A stretch of DNA of 64,000 bases from Adiantum capillus-veneris. Taxonomy: Eukaryota > Streptophyta > Polypodiopsida > Polypodiales > Pteridaceae. Location: the NCBI GenBank assembly GCA_014529385.2, contig CM043960.1, forward strand, positions 36,718,781 through 36,782,780, read 5' to 3'. The position numbers were made by a program, and so were the translations under genes. This document shows, piece by piece, positions 18,376-30,000 of this stretch. How positions within the stretch are numbered: the first letter of the stretch is position 1; each line of letters starts with the position of its first letter. Under the pieces are notes generated by a model. It saw nothing but the letters and a program-made list of their open reading frames with translations, made no database searches and was not told the DNA's origin.

Positions 18376-21144
18376 GAAACAACAGCCAAGAGCAAGAGAC
18401 ACAATGAGAAGATAGAGGTATTACGACGAACTTCCTCCTACTGCGGTCCTTTGTGAGCTTACCAAGTGTAAAGGCTTTTAGTAAAGGGCCAACTGACCAA
18501 TCAACCTCTGTGACTTCTACACTAGTTGTTGGCTCATTGGGCTTGATTACGATAGGAACACAGGAAACGGGTGTGACCTCAGGCAAAGGTTGAATAGATA
18601 GTCCATAACAAGGCATAGACTTAGTAGCTTCCAACCACTCTAGCAAATCTTCGTCTGACCCTTCAGGTGTAGTAGGTTGTTCATGTGCAGGGTTGTTTTC
18701 CATTGACAGAGAAACTTGCTGCACAACGGGATCCATGCCTCCTTCTAAGCGAATGGGTTGCATTGGGGAGCCAGGAGTATGTATCCACATTGCGTCGTTT
18801 CCCCAATCATGAAGTGCTTTAGTGTGTCGCAGCCATGGTCTACCGATGAGCAAGGAAAATCCGCCCTCAACCTGGGGAAGACGAACCACAACAATATCCA
18901 AGTTAAAGGTAAATCCTTGTACCTACAGAGGCACTTTGTCCACTATGCCCACTAGGTAGACTGTCCTCTAGTTGGCCAATGTAACTGTGAAGGGAGCAGG
19001 GCGAGTAGGTTGTAGACCAAGAGCTAACATAGTGAACTCAGGGCCTCAGGCATTAGATTGATGCCAGATCCACCATCCACTATCACTCCTGAGAAGTGTC
19101 GCCCCAAGACGGACACGGTGAGACGAGAGCTTCGATAATCAGTGAGGGGGGCAGCGGGATGGGATATCATATAGGACTTTGATGGTTGCACTGGGAAGTG
19201 CCCCCACTAGGACATGCTCCGGGGTAAAGTGGTTGAATAACTACAAGGGTGTCACTGCTAAAACTTGCATCTAGCCGCAGCATGTCATAAGGGACACTTG
19301 TTGGAAGGTGTTCTTCAAGATTGTCTCTGATGTAAGCTTTTCTTGTTCTACCAGTGGTTTCTCTCGGACCTTGATCTTTTGTAGATTGGAAACTGCTTCC
19401 AAAGAAGGCTTTATCAATATCAGAGAGCAAAGATTTGGATTCTTGCTTGTCACTGGGTGATGGCTTGTCAATAGCTGAAGGCGGGGTATCCACTATTGTG
19501 AGAATGTGTGGGGAAGTTGAACGTGTTCTTGTTCTACCAATGGTTTCTCTGGGACCTTGATCTTTTGTAGATCGGAAACTGCTTCCAAGAAGGCTTCATC
19601 AATATCGGAGAGCAAAGATTTGGATTCTTGCTTGTCACTGGGTGATGGCTTGTCAACAGCTGAAGGCAGGGTATCCATTGTTGTGAGAATGTGTGGGGAA
19701 GTTGAACGTGCGGGAATGCTAAGACCGAGAGCGGTTCGCTGGGCCCGAGTGAGGACGCCCGCTGGCTCCTCGACCAAGTGCATCTTATCTTGAGGGGTAA
19801 CCACATGGGCAGAAGGGGGTGGTTGAGGAATGGTGCTAACTGCTATCAAATTGAGCTTGGGAAAGGTAAACTCATTCTGGCTTTGACTTGGGTTCAAACC
19901 CATGGATGCACGAAGTTTAGGGCAATCCTTATTGTAGTGATTTTTCGTTTCAGGGCAATGACGGCAAGGAGGGGACCCTTTTGGTAGGGAGCATTTGCTT
20001 TGGTAATGACCATATTCCCCGCATCTGTAGCACAAAATGGGCCGATTCAATGGGCGAGTCGAAGGGCGAGGTGGTCCTTGCTCCCGGTGCATGGAGTTGG
20101 AGGTGGAGGCATAGAAGCTTTGAGGGGATGAGGGAGCATGGGCATGATAAAAGCTCTAAGAGGGAAAAGTACTTTGCATACCTTGCATAGGAGGGACTGT
20201 CAATAAAGGTGGCATGTGGTGTGGATGGTCACAGGGAGACACCATATTGGATGCAGGTGCTGGCCCTTGTTGAAGAGCAGGACCAAGACTTTGTTGTATT
20301 TGTCGCAATCCCTTGAGGTAGTAGCAATCCTTGTCCTCATGTCCAGAATTTTCATAGAAGTGGCAGTAAACCCGAAGGGGGCATTCATGTGGAGGGTGCC
20401 CTGGAGAGCAGCATGAGCTACACCAAACCATAGCCTTAGTCTCCTGCTGAGACTTGAGCTCTTCTAGCTCGCGCTTGATCTATTCCAATGCCTCGTGATG
20501 TGGAGGCTGCTCCTGTCTAAGAGAGAAGGACCTCTCCTCTTGAAGAGCTTGCTGTAAATTTAGGGCTTCCAGTTCCCTGCGTAAGAAGTTAATGGATCAG
20601 AAGAATTTTCCAAAAACACTGAGGGGGTCTCTACCTGAGGGGAGTTGGTGAACAACTTCCTAGCTCCTTCTATCCTCGTAGCAGCCGCAACAAACTCCTC
20701 CAGAGTGGCGTCAGGTCGGAGACTCTCTCGGAGTTTTTGCTGGGAAGTTTTGGGAAGAGCCTTCTCCACCCACTTCTTAACCATAAATTCACCCGATTGC
20801 TGAGGAAGCTTGGCCACCAGAGACTTTGTTCTGGTCATGAGCTCTGCAAAAGTCTCATTTGGCTGGAGCATAAGGTTTGCCAACTCATCCAGGACCTCCT
20901 AAAAGTCCCCTGGTCTGAAAGCTTCACAAAACTGTTGTCGTAAAGTGGCCCAAGTTGCAAAGTGGTTCTCTGCAAACTGGCTGTACCACTTGTCTGCTAA
21001 GCCATCGAAGGTAGATGGGAAGAGTACTAAGTAGGCATCTTCTCGGTTGAGGCCACGACCTCTGCAGAGAGAAACAAACCTCCGGGCATGGTCGTCAGCA
21101 TCCTCTGTGGAGAGACCCTTGAAAGTCGGAAACGTAATATTCAC
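18376..21144 (-). pseudogene. Gag and retropepsin-like region of gag-only copy 2
   Basis: Read leftward from 21144: FPTFKGLSTEDADDHARRF and DKWYSQFAENHF (gag core), a stop at about 20899, KSLVAKLPQQSGEFMVKKW, a frameshift near 20565, knuckles CSSC..H..C, CHFY..H..C (second Cys changed to Tyr), CYRC..H..C and CRHC...H..C, the Pro-rich linker, then VDGGSGINLMPE near 19070 and RPAPFTVTLA near 18990, the LLIGRPWLRHTKALHDWGND block and the acidic tail. A stretch of 186 bases is tandemly repeated at 19341-19712. The gag is the same protein family as 3822-5944. Confidence 0.85.
19341..19712 (-). repeat. Tandem duplication, 186-base period, inside gag-only copy 2
   Basis: Units 19341-19526 and 19527-19712 begin TCTTGTTCTACCA and end GTTGAACGTG. 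They differ at scattered bases. Element 1 has the corresponding coding segment once. Confidence 0.8.
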
Positions 21145-21171
21145 CCTGTGTGGAGAGACCCTTGAAATTTC

Positions 21172-21240
21172 GGTCTGTGGAGTGAGATATCACGCACATT
21201 GCACTAAGGAGCACCCATTATAGAGGGCACGTAATATTAT
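21172..21240 (+). repeat. Inverted LTR end fragment
   Basis: Plus-strand sequence GTGGAGTGAGATATCACGCA through GGGCACGTAATATTA matches the last part of the 17145-17719 LTR but in the opposite direction. A local repeat of TGTGGAGAGACCCTTGAAA (about 21107-21168) sits beside it. Confidence 0.65.
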
Positions 21241-22265
21241 GTTGCTCTCCTCAATGAAAATGCCGGTCCACTGGAGACTACCCCAAGATAGGTGTATGCA
21301 TATGTATACTCCACTGTCTCCCCGGACTATGTAAAAGTAGGTTCTGACCTCCTGACCCACTGTGGTGTGGTGTTAAACACCATAACCTTGGTTTTCCCTA
21401 GGTTAACAGACAATCCACTATCGTGGGCAAATGTGTACAAAGCATCTAAATGACGCTGCATTCCCCTCGGGCCTCGGGGAATCAGAAATCAGTACAATAT
21501 CATCGGCATATAACAATAGTGGGATCCATGTTCCTGCCAATTGTGTTCCTCTATCACCATCCCTCTCAATGTAGTCAGAAACCTCATCCACATACAGACC
21601 GAATAGTGTAGGAGATAGCGGGCAGCCCTGTTTCACCCCAATAGTGAAGTGAACCAAATCAGAAATCCCCTCTAGAGTGCGTACATGTCCCGCTACTGAC
21701 TTGTATAGAGCCATGATCCCCCAAATCAACTCTTTTGGAACCCCCATCTCTTGCAGTCTGCGCATCAATCTAGCTTTGGGCACTGTATCGAAGGCTTTGC
21801 GGAAGTCCACAAAGCAACAGTAGAGCCGTCTCCCACGTGATCTCCCCTCCTCAATAATGGCTCTGAGTGTCAGAATATGATCAAGAGTAGAGAAACCTCT
21901 CCTGAAACCCACCTGTCCTGCTGCTCGTACACCCTCTCTCTCTGCCCATCTACTCAACTGCTGCGCAAGGATGGATGCGTACAACCGTGCCAATGTGTGT
22001 CCAATCATGATAGTGCGGTAGTTCCCTGGATCCATAGGGTCCCCTGACTTGAAGATAGGTACAATCGTAGACAAACTCCAAGTATCAGGTAGGCCCTCGC
22101 ACATGGCACGGTTGAGCATCACTGCTAGAAGCTCCGCAAGCAAATCTTTGGCATGTATAAAATGCTCTGTTACCAGGCCATCGTGATCATATGCTCTCCT
22201 AGTCTTCATCCTGTCAATGGCTTTCTTTACCATCTCAGCGCGGTAAAGAAAGCACATGTGTGTGC
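21241..22265 (-). pseudogene. LINE-A copy 2: reverse transcriptase fragment
   Basis: Minus-strand ORF2 segment. From 22257 leftward: AEMVKKAIDRM, AYDHDGLVTEHF, NYRTIMIGHTLARLYASIL, the FRRGFSTLDHILTLRAIIEE block, CFVDFRKAFDTVP, GVKQGCPLSPTLFGLYVDEV and the intact active-site box YADDIVLIS (near 21510). A frameshift near 21475 follows and the copy ends in FSLRRA at 21241. Endonuclease and C-terminus are missing. Its missing 3' end may be the LINE tail at 17048-17144, with the LTR element inserted and DNA lost between them. Confidence 0.88.
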
Positions 22266-22267
22266 CA

Positions 22268-22560
22268 TTTGGTTTTCAAGTCTAAGAAGGCAAGATTGAA
22301 GAAACGAGCTGGCCACAAAAGGAAAGTTGTGGAACTTTCCTATAGATATTATGGGCCGTTAGAGATTACAAACAAAGTCAACGATGCGACTCTAAGATCT
22401 GATCTTTCTATGATTTGAAGAAAATCCATAGTGCTTTTCACATAAAACTTCATCCTTATGTTGGTCCGACGAGTGAACCACTTATAGAAGATCCTCCAAA
22501 GGTAGAGGAGATCGAAGAGATTCTCCAACTTGAGTAGATTGTTCACCATCATGAGCACCA
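22268..22560 (+). pseudogene. Ty3/gypsy integrase C-terminal fragment
   Basis: Plus strand encodes FKSKKARLKKRAGHKRKVVE, then YRYYGPLEITNKVNDA, matching the GPF/Y module that follows integrase (compare 8448-8300). Frame breaks follow, with the HPYVG-like and acidic linker traces in other frames. It is the only remnant of an older gypsy element; the next 290 bases (22561-22849) hold no recognisable gene. Confidence 0.65.
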
Positions 22561-22849
22561 ATCAAGATCACATGAAAACACGTTTCATCTCCTCAAAACA
22601 AAACAAAACATGAAACGCTGGAAACAAACCTGAAACATGGGCATGCCCAACTTAAAAGATATGGTCGAGAGGACCAAAGGGTTAGAGTTTTAAAATTCTA
22701 ACCCAAACCAACTTATAGACACCGCCCAAGGGGCCTAAAACCCTACACACCTAGTAACAAATTTGTGTGGAGCTGCTGACGTGGCAAGCTGAGCCGAAAA
22801 ACGCGGAACTGGTGATGTGGCAGTCAGCCAAAGTGGTAGACTTGATAGA

Positions 22850-25560
22850 CGCTCTGCATGATGGTGCGAGACCTATGGGACCAACCTAAAGCTTGCGGTA
22901 TGGAATTGCAATGGCTAGTTATGCATTCAAGGATTCCTTAGAGGGAGGGGTGTCATTTTCTATTTTGAGACGTGAGAGCACACTCGCGAGGGTGATTGAA
23001 TATAGATGGGAGAGCACATGCAGGCAAATGGCTTGTAATGAACATAATAACAGAGGATGAGAAGAAGTAGCAATGTTATTTAGGGAGGAGGTACACTCTT
23101 ATCATCCAGGTGGTTCGCGAAGATGAGAGTACCCGCTATATGTGGGGCAGAGTTAGAGTGGAGGAGGGAAGAGCTCTCTGCATCACCACATGTTACTTCC
23201 CTCCTAGCACATCTCATTATGCTTCACCTAAGGGGAACTCACCATACATGACACTAGATGAGGATATTTGGGAGTTTTCGAGGGATGGAAATGTCATCCT
23301 ACTTGGGAATTTCAATGCTAGGACAGCATGTCATTAGGTATCCTTCTTTGACACTTCCGAGGGATGTTGAGAGATCTACTCTTACACTATTGGCGGCTTT
23401 CATCATGCAGCACATCGCCATCCGAGATGCAGAGAGACTAATGGAGTGTATACAATAGAGTTGTATAGTCTTCTAGCAAGAGAGAACCCCCATAGACCCT
23501 CGTCGAAGCTCACCCAAATATCAACTGAGATGATACACACAACGGAAGCCACAACTTTTTCCCGCTCTTAGTTTACTGTGAGACCATGATCTGGGAGCAT
23601 GCCTCAGAATAGTTGGTATGATGATGAGTGATGAGAGACAAGAGCCTGGCAAAGAGTGGTAGCTTTGGGGGAGATCACAGATTGGCATTCATGTATACTC
23701 TATCAAGGCCTTAGAGCTTTCTTAGCTAAGCTTCAGAGAGATATTTATCAGATGCTCTTGAGTCAGGACTCTAGGGAGGCTTGGCACTTTAACTCAGACC
23801 TAGTACTTTGCACAAACGCAAGGCTACTCTACTTCACTTGAGAGAACTGAACAAGAAAGTACTTGTTTTAATTACTTGCACAAACTAATTATAATCTCTA
23901 GCAAGTGGCAGAGCATTTCATACATGCTAGAGATCATATTGATGGTTTGTTGGCCTTCATGTTGAATAGGCCATGTGTGAGGGGTTTCATTGGCCAAGCT
24001 ATATGCATCTATCCTTGAGCATGAGTTGAGCAGATGGGCAAAGAGAGAGGGTGTATGAGCTTCACGGAAGACTTGATCCAAGATGGGATTCTCTACACTT
24101 GATTATATCTTTACGCTTAGAGTGATCATTCAGGGGGGCAAAGCACATGGGAGGAGGATTTATCGTAGCTTTGTGGATTTCCACAAAGCCTTTGACACAG
24201 TTCAGAGAGTCAGATTGATACGAAGACTACGTGACTTGGGAGTCCCACATGAACTTGTATGAAATATCATGGCACTCTATGAGACAGTTATAGGGACAAT
24301 ACGAACATCAAAGGGTCTTTTAGAGCCTGATGACTCTACTTTGGTCTCTCCTACCATGCTTTATGGAGTGCAGTTATGAGGGCCTAGCCTGTATCATCAT
24401 AGTAGATCAGGGTGCACATATGATGGATGCAGATCCATGGAGGCTGATCAGGGCGAAAGCTTCAATGCCACATGAGATTATTAGAGCTGAGATGAGTGCA
24501 CCACCGATTGTAGTGGAGGCTCTTGCTAGATCAGCGTCTTTCATCATAGCACATGGGAGCTCCCACATGACAGATATGCACGACTAGCGCTTGAGTCATC
24601 GTGACAAATGACCAATGAGGGTGATATTCTATGCTGGTTTGCACAAATATTATCTTGTTTTGAGCTACATGAATTTAGTATGGGCAGGCTGCCTTCTTTT
24701 CAGTATTCCGTGGATGCACCATTCCTCACCTTCACACATTCAAAGCTTGGCAGGATTATCTTGTTTTGAGCTGCATGAATTTAGTATGGGCAGGCTGCCC
24801 CCTTTTCAGTATTCCGTGGATGCACCATCCCCCACCTTCAGACATTCAAAGATTAGCAGGATTAATAAACATGATCTCAGTTGGATACTTGGACGACTTG
24901 GCGGTCTCCGTCACATGAATTGGGGACGATGATGGCTTTTGATCAAAACAATCTTCCCCGCATGATAGATGATGGGTGTATCTTACGCCCCAAGTATATG
25001 GACACCCACCTGTCTCTGGCATTAGATGTGTTATTGGTCAGCTACGCACCTCATCTCATCAATTGGAGGTAGAGACTTACCGATATAAAGGTATACCCTC
25101 AGAGGAGAGATTATGCCAGGTTTGCCAGAGAGAGAGCCAAAAATAGAGCAGTATTATGTTTGGCAATGCACAAAATACTATGAGATCCGTGGGCATTTTC
25201 ATTGATTATTCAGAGAGGGCTTTGGCCTCTTATCTCGCATCATGGATTACTATGATGAGAGGTGCCTAGGTCTCTTCTTGATGGAGATCTGTAGACTCAA
25301 AGAGACTACCCTCAGGAGCATAGGATCTACACATAGAGGATCCATATAGAGGCAAATCGCTACTTTTTACAGAGGGACTATTTAGGATGTCCCACCACAA
25401 GTTACCCACTCACACCCTCATTGGGACATCCTTCTTGATCAAGCCATCCAACTTGGCCACTCACGATGCCGGAGGATGCGAGGATCCTCGCATCCTAGAT
25501 GAGCTACATCATAGGATCCGGAGCATCGTTCAACGACATCAAGCACACCCCCTAGAGAGC
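22850..25560 (+). pseudogene. LINE-A copy 3, strongly decayed
   Basis: Colinear with the ORF2 at 27013 but full of stops and deletions. Traces: start region with WNCNG-like sequence near 22905; endonuclease block YMWGRVRVEEGRALCITTCYF and FNARTACH (23110-23337); reverse transcriptase GFSTLDY and FVDFHKAFDTV (about 24080-24200); IRAKASMPHEIIRAEMSAPP (about 24447); MDTHLSLAL...VIGQLRTSSHQLEVET (about 24990-25080); then the basic C-terminal tail (DILLDQAIQLGHSR, about 25420). Much of the active-site part of the reverse transcriptase is gone. It is the oldest-looking LINE-A copy here. Confidence 0.82.
24650..24861 (+). repeat. Tandem duplication, 106-base period, in LINE-A copy 3
   Basis: Units 24650-24755 and 24756-24861 both contain TTTTGAGCT, GGGCAGGCTGCC and CAGTATTCCGTGGATGCACC. 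The ORF2 of copy 4 has this segment once, so the duplication arose after insertion. Confidence 0.8.
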
Positions 25561-25964
25561 TGACTATGGAGACCATTGCAAAGACCCATGAGAGTTCATG
25601 GGATAATCACCATTGTATGCTTTCTTCATTGTACACCTCATTAGCCCTCACATGATTGTACCCCTCCCCATATGTTTTGAGATGATGTATTTTATGATGA
25701 TGATGATGAGGATGTAGGACAGGCTCACATACCTTCCCACTCTAGGTGCCCTCATTTATTTTTAATTTTCATGTTCCCAGACATTGTACTAGTTTCACAA
25801 AAGTGATGATGTGGCGTTATGAACCTAACAAAAAATCTTGATGTGGTTGTCTCTACACTGATAATGTGGAAATCCGGTAAAACGCGGCAGCAATTGCAGC
25901 ACCATTTACGGCAGTTGACGTGGCAAGCTTGAATAGTTTGAACATGCAAGTTTGGCCGTGCAGA
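25561..25964. other. Unassigned sequence
   Basis: No gene recognised. A GATGAT-type short repeat lies at 25682-25715. It may include the 3' untranslated part of LINE-A copy 3 and the U3 part of the LTR-like repeat that follows. Confidence 0.4.
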
Positions 25965-26284
25965 TGCTTTTGGCAATAGCAACAGCTTTTTGTAACGGTT
26001 TCTTTTGGCAAGGGGCCTTTATAAATATGCTTTGGGGGAGCCTCTCATAGATCAATGTGTGGTCACACAGAGCAAAGGACTCTCCTCGGCAATTGTGCTC
26101 TGTTGTTATCAATATAAAAAGAAGCATGGGAAGGAGCACCAGACTTTGGGACCAGTGCATTTGGAAGCGGAACTCTGCCGCTTTGTGTCTCGACTAGTTT
26201 GAGTTTTGAAGTTCATATGTTAAAAGTTTTTGTTCTGTTCGTCTGTGTTGTTGAGGATTTAGCGTCTTGTAAGTTGTTAGTGCC
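25965..26284 (+). repeat. LTR-like repeat, copy 1
   Basis: About 320 bases sharing clear similarity with 31718-32028: AGCTTTTTGTAAC, GGGGGAGCCT, CACACAGAG, CTCCTCGG, CCAGTGCAT, GAACTC.GCCGCTT.GTGTCTCGACTA and an end in GCCA. A TTTATAAATATG string (about 26010) could be a core promoter. Both copies are followed within three bases by a TGG.TACA string, as a primer site would be, so I read it as LTR-derived. No partner LTR or internal genes are certain. Confidence 0.5.
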
Positions 26285-26666
26285 AAGCTGGCTACAGTGG
26301 TAGAGCTTCAGTCGATTCTTCTTCTTAGGAGGATCCGGTCTGGGGCTCCCCCTCGGGCAGCATCAGCTCACCAAAACTAGTACCCCTTGCATGGGCTAAT
26401 AGTAGTACCCCAGTACCCGGTACCATCAAGCACCACTGTTTTCAGCCATCTACCACCAGCGTTTTCAGCCATGTACCATCATTGTTTTCGGCCTATAGCA
26501 TCAGATCCAGCCTCGGCATCAGATCAGCCGTAGCGTTTTTGCAGTCATTCGCACGAACCATTTAGCATTCAGCATTGTAGCAGTTTGTGCAAGTAATTAA
26601 AGCAAGTACTTTCTCTAGCAACAAAGCAAGGGGGCCATTGAGGGTGGTTAGGACCCGACATGCAGT

Positions 26667-26670
<4 letters not shown>
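26285..26670. other. Unassigned sequence upstream of LINE-A copy 4
   Basis: No gene recognised. GTTTTCAGCCAT-type words recur at 26435-26490, a short degenerate repeat. Confidence 0.4.

Positions 26671-26717
<47 letters not shown>
26671..26717. repeat. TC microsatellite at the 5' junction of LINE-A copy 4
   Basis: An uninterrupted TC run of about 23 units that passes directly into ORF1 coding sequence (GTAAGAAAAG). The same LINE also ends in a TC-rich tail. Confidence 0.9.
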
Positions 26718-26718
<1 letters not shown>

Positions 26719-26982
26719 GGTAAGAAAAGTGATGGCACGGGAGAGTCTTCAAAGGGGAGAGCTCTCATACTACGCTTCCCCTCGTTGGAAGAGAAGAAGG
26801 AATTCTTGAGGAAGAGGCCTACTCTCAAAAAGACAGGTATTTTCCTCGGCGATGATCTGACTCTCTCACAGCTCGCACATATGAGAGAGGTAATGCCAGA
26901 GATTACAGCGGCAAGGGAGAAGGGAAAGATAGCCTTCTACAGAGATGGAAGGGTGGTGATTTTAGAGCGGCGTACTGCATGA
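26718..26982 (+). pseudogene. LINE ORF1 C-terminal fragment (copy 4)
   Basis: About 87 codons: GKK, SSKGRALILRFPSLEEKKEF, then GIFLGDDLTLSQLAHMREV and FYRDGRVVILERRTA, stop 26980-26982. It matches the last third of the ORF1 at 570-1514; the coiled coil is lost by 5' truncation. Any ATG upstream would be translated through TC repeats. Confidence 0.85.
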
Positions 26983-27012
26983 CGGTGCGAGACATATGGG
27001 ACCACACTGAAG

Positions 27013-30000
27013 ATGGCTACCTGGAATTGTAATGGGTCTATGAGATTGGACGTGGGTGCATTTGAGGAGAGTTTCAAAGACAAGGATATTGTGTTCTTCT
27101 TAGAGACTCATCAGGCCCCTGGACAGGTAATGCCACATGTGGTGGGATACAGATGGGAAACAGCTCACAGGACAAATGCGAGATCTGAGCATGGGAGTAG
27201 AGGCTTAGGAGGAGTAGCAGTGCTATTCAAAGAGGAACTACAACCATTACTGCATATTGTACGAAGAGATGATCATGCTAGATATATGTGGGTGAGACTG
27301 AGAACTGACACAGGCCGGTTCCTATATATTGCCATATGTTACTTTCCTCCCAGTACATCAATGTATGCCGCATCCAGAGGGCAGTCGCCTTTCTCTATCC
27401 TAGATGATGACATTTGGGAGTTCTCTAGGGAGGGTGATATCATTCTCCTAGGGGACTTCAATGCCCGAACGGGCAACTCGCAGACAGTCTTCTACGACAC
27501 TTCAGATGAGATGCTTAGAGAGCTGGATGTGGGTGAGTTGGGACTTGACAGATGCTCAGATGACAGAGAGCAAACGGAGTATGGGAGATACCTCATGGAA
27601 ATGACGACTACACATGGATTAGCCATACTTAATGGCTTACAGCGATTTCCTGGAGCAGCCGGTTTCACATTCTTTCCACATAGACATGGGGCCAGTACAG
27701 TGGATTATGTTATGACACAACCGAGCTTTGTCCCCTGCATTCAGGATTTCACAGTGGGAGCCAGGCCAATGGGCATAGCAGTAGATCATGCTCTCTTGAC
27801 ACTATCCATTAAATTTCAGTATAGTACAACCCAGACATCAGGAGGCAGGTCACACACCCGCTATACATTCACACCAGAAACTAATTTCGTTTATTCAGAG
27901 GAGATCTGGGACCGTCTATTGGAAGGCACAGTTGGCACAAATGGTACATGCCTCTCAGTGGAGGAGTGCACCACTCTATTGACTGAGACACTGCATGGGG
28001 CTGCATCAGTGGCGTACCCACACACTCAGCCGGGCAAGAGACGACATTTTGGGAGCATGCCCCAGAATAGTTGGTATGATGAGGAGTGCAGAGAGATGAG
28101 AGCCCAGCTTCAGAAGGATCTTCTTTTAGGAGTCATCACTTACAGACAGTCTCGGATTGCTTTCCGACGCCTTATGCGACGGAAGAAGCGAGCTTACCTA
28201 GCTCAGATAGAGCGAGACTTGTATCAGATGTTCTTGAGTAGGGACTCAGGAGAGGCATGGCGACTCTTCCATGAACACTCCCCTCCCCAAGTGATTACTT
28301 CACCTGAGGTGTGGGGCCAATATGCGACATCATTATATACGGTTCCTGGACAGGAACCCCTTCCAGACCCTACCAAGCCTTGCCCAGCTACAAGCACTTT
28401 CTTTACACCTGAGATGGTACAAAGGGCCATCGACAAGATGAAGACCGGGAAGGCATATGATCATGACGGTCTAGTAGCGGAGCACTTTATACATGCCAAG
28501 GATATGCTGATGGAGGTTCTCACAGTGTTGTTCAATCGTGCCATGTGTGAGGGATTACCTGAGACTTGGAGGCTGTCTAATATTGTGCCTATCTTCAAGG
28601 CTGGTGACCCTACAGAGCCTGGGAACTACCGCACTATTATGGTTGGACACACATTGGCACGGTTGTATGCATCTATCCTGGAGCAACACTTGAGTAATTG
28701 GGCAGAGGGCGAGGGTGTACGAGCGAAGGGTCAAGCTGGCTTCAGGAGGGGTTTCTCCACTCTTGATCATATTCTGACACTCAGGGCCATCATTGAGGAG
28801 GGCAGAGCACATGGGAGACGGATCTATTGTAGCTTTGTGGATTTTCGTAAAGCATTTGACATGGTACCAAGAGCTCGATTGATGCGCAGATTACTTGAGA
28901 TGGGGGTGCCCATAGAGGTGATTTGGGGGATTATGGCTTTGTACAGATCAGTGATGGGACATGTACACACTCCGGAAGGGGTATCTGATTTAATTCACTC
29001 TACTATTGGAGTGAAACAGGGCTGCCCATTGTCTCCTACGCTATTTGGTATGTATGTTGATGAGGTGTCTTATTACATCGAAAGAGAGGGTGACAAAGGT
29101 GCACAGGTGGCAGGGACGTGGATCCCATTGTTGCTTTATGCTGATAATATTGTGCTGATATCTGATTCACCAGAAGGTATGCAACGACAGTTGGATGCAC
29201 TACGCAGTTTTGCACAGGATAGTGGATTGTGTGTAAACCTAGGTAAAACCAAGGTAATGGTGTTTAACACCACACCGCAATGGGTCAGGAGATCAATACC
29301 TACTTTCAAGTATGGTCAAGAGACTGTGGAGTATACAGATGCATACACTTACCTGGGGGTAGTCTTTACTGGGCCGAGATTTTCCTTGAAAAGAGCGGCA
29401 GAGACTAGACTAACCAGAGCTGGTGCAGCTCTGGGAGGAATGGAGAGGATGTGTTCGCAAGTTCAGTTCGAGGAACCCAGGACAAAGTTATGGCTCTTTG
29501 ATACTCTGGTTGCCTCTACTATGTTATATGGGGTGCAGGTTTGGGGACCTTCTGTAGGCCAGGAGGGTTGGAGGCGTATGGAGAAGCCCCTGGTATCTAT
29601 GATCTCTCAGCTCATTAGAGCCAAGGCTTCCGTACCGCATGATATCATTCGAGCGGAATTAGCTGCTCCCCCTATGGTGATTGAGGCACTTACTAGATCA
29701 GTCTCCTTTGTTCACAGTCTGTGGGATACTACCAGAGACAGATATGCAAGGGTGGCTCTAGAGTCCTCCAGACAATTAGCTCTTAATGGGGATACATCAT
29801 GCTGGTATGCAAAGATGGCATCATGGTTTCGGACACATGGTTTCACCATGGATAAGTTGCCTCCTTTTCAATACTCTCTACAGGCACCCTTGAGGCCTTT
29901 GACGCGGGTAGAGATTAATAGACTCATTCGTCAGGATCTGATTCAGCTGGACACGAGGAGGACATGGATAGAGCCGATACAGGAGTTGGGCACAAAGACG

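Larger units (their letters stand above)
17145..21144 (-). mobile_element. Gag-only Ty3-type element, copy 2 (rearranged, 5' LTR missing)
   Basis: A minus-strand relative of element 1. Left to right it has the 3' LTR (17145-17719), a 3' region with the hairpin, a G-rich tract (C-rich on the element strand), the retropepsin-like region, four-knuckle gag sequence and the gag core ending at 21144. No pol domains. The expected 5' LTR is absent; instead a 69-base LTR end in the opposite direction lies at 21172-21240. Many stops and at least one frameshift make it defective. Confidence 0.85.

Noticed and set aside
26285-26350. Possible tRNA or SINE head (TGGCTACAGTGGTAGAGC resembles box A)
   Set aside because: No acceptable box B follows at the right distance, and the string sits just after an LTR-like end where a primer site could explain TGG.
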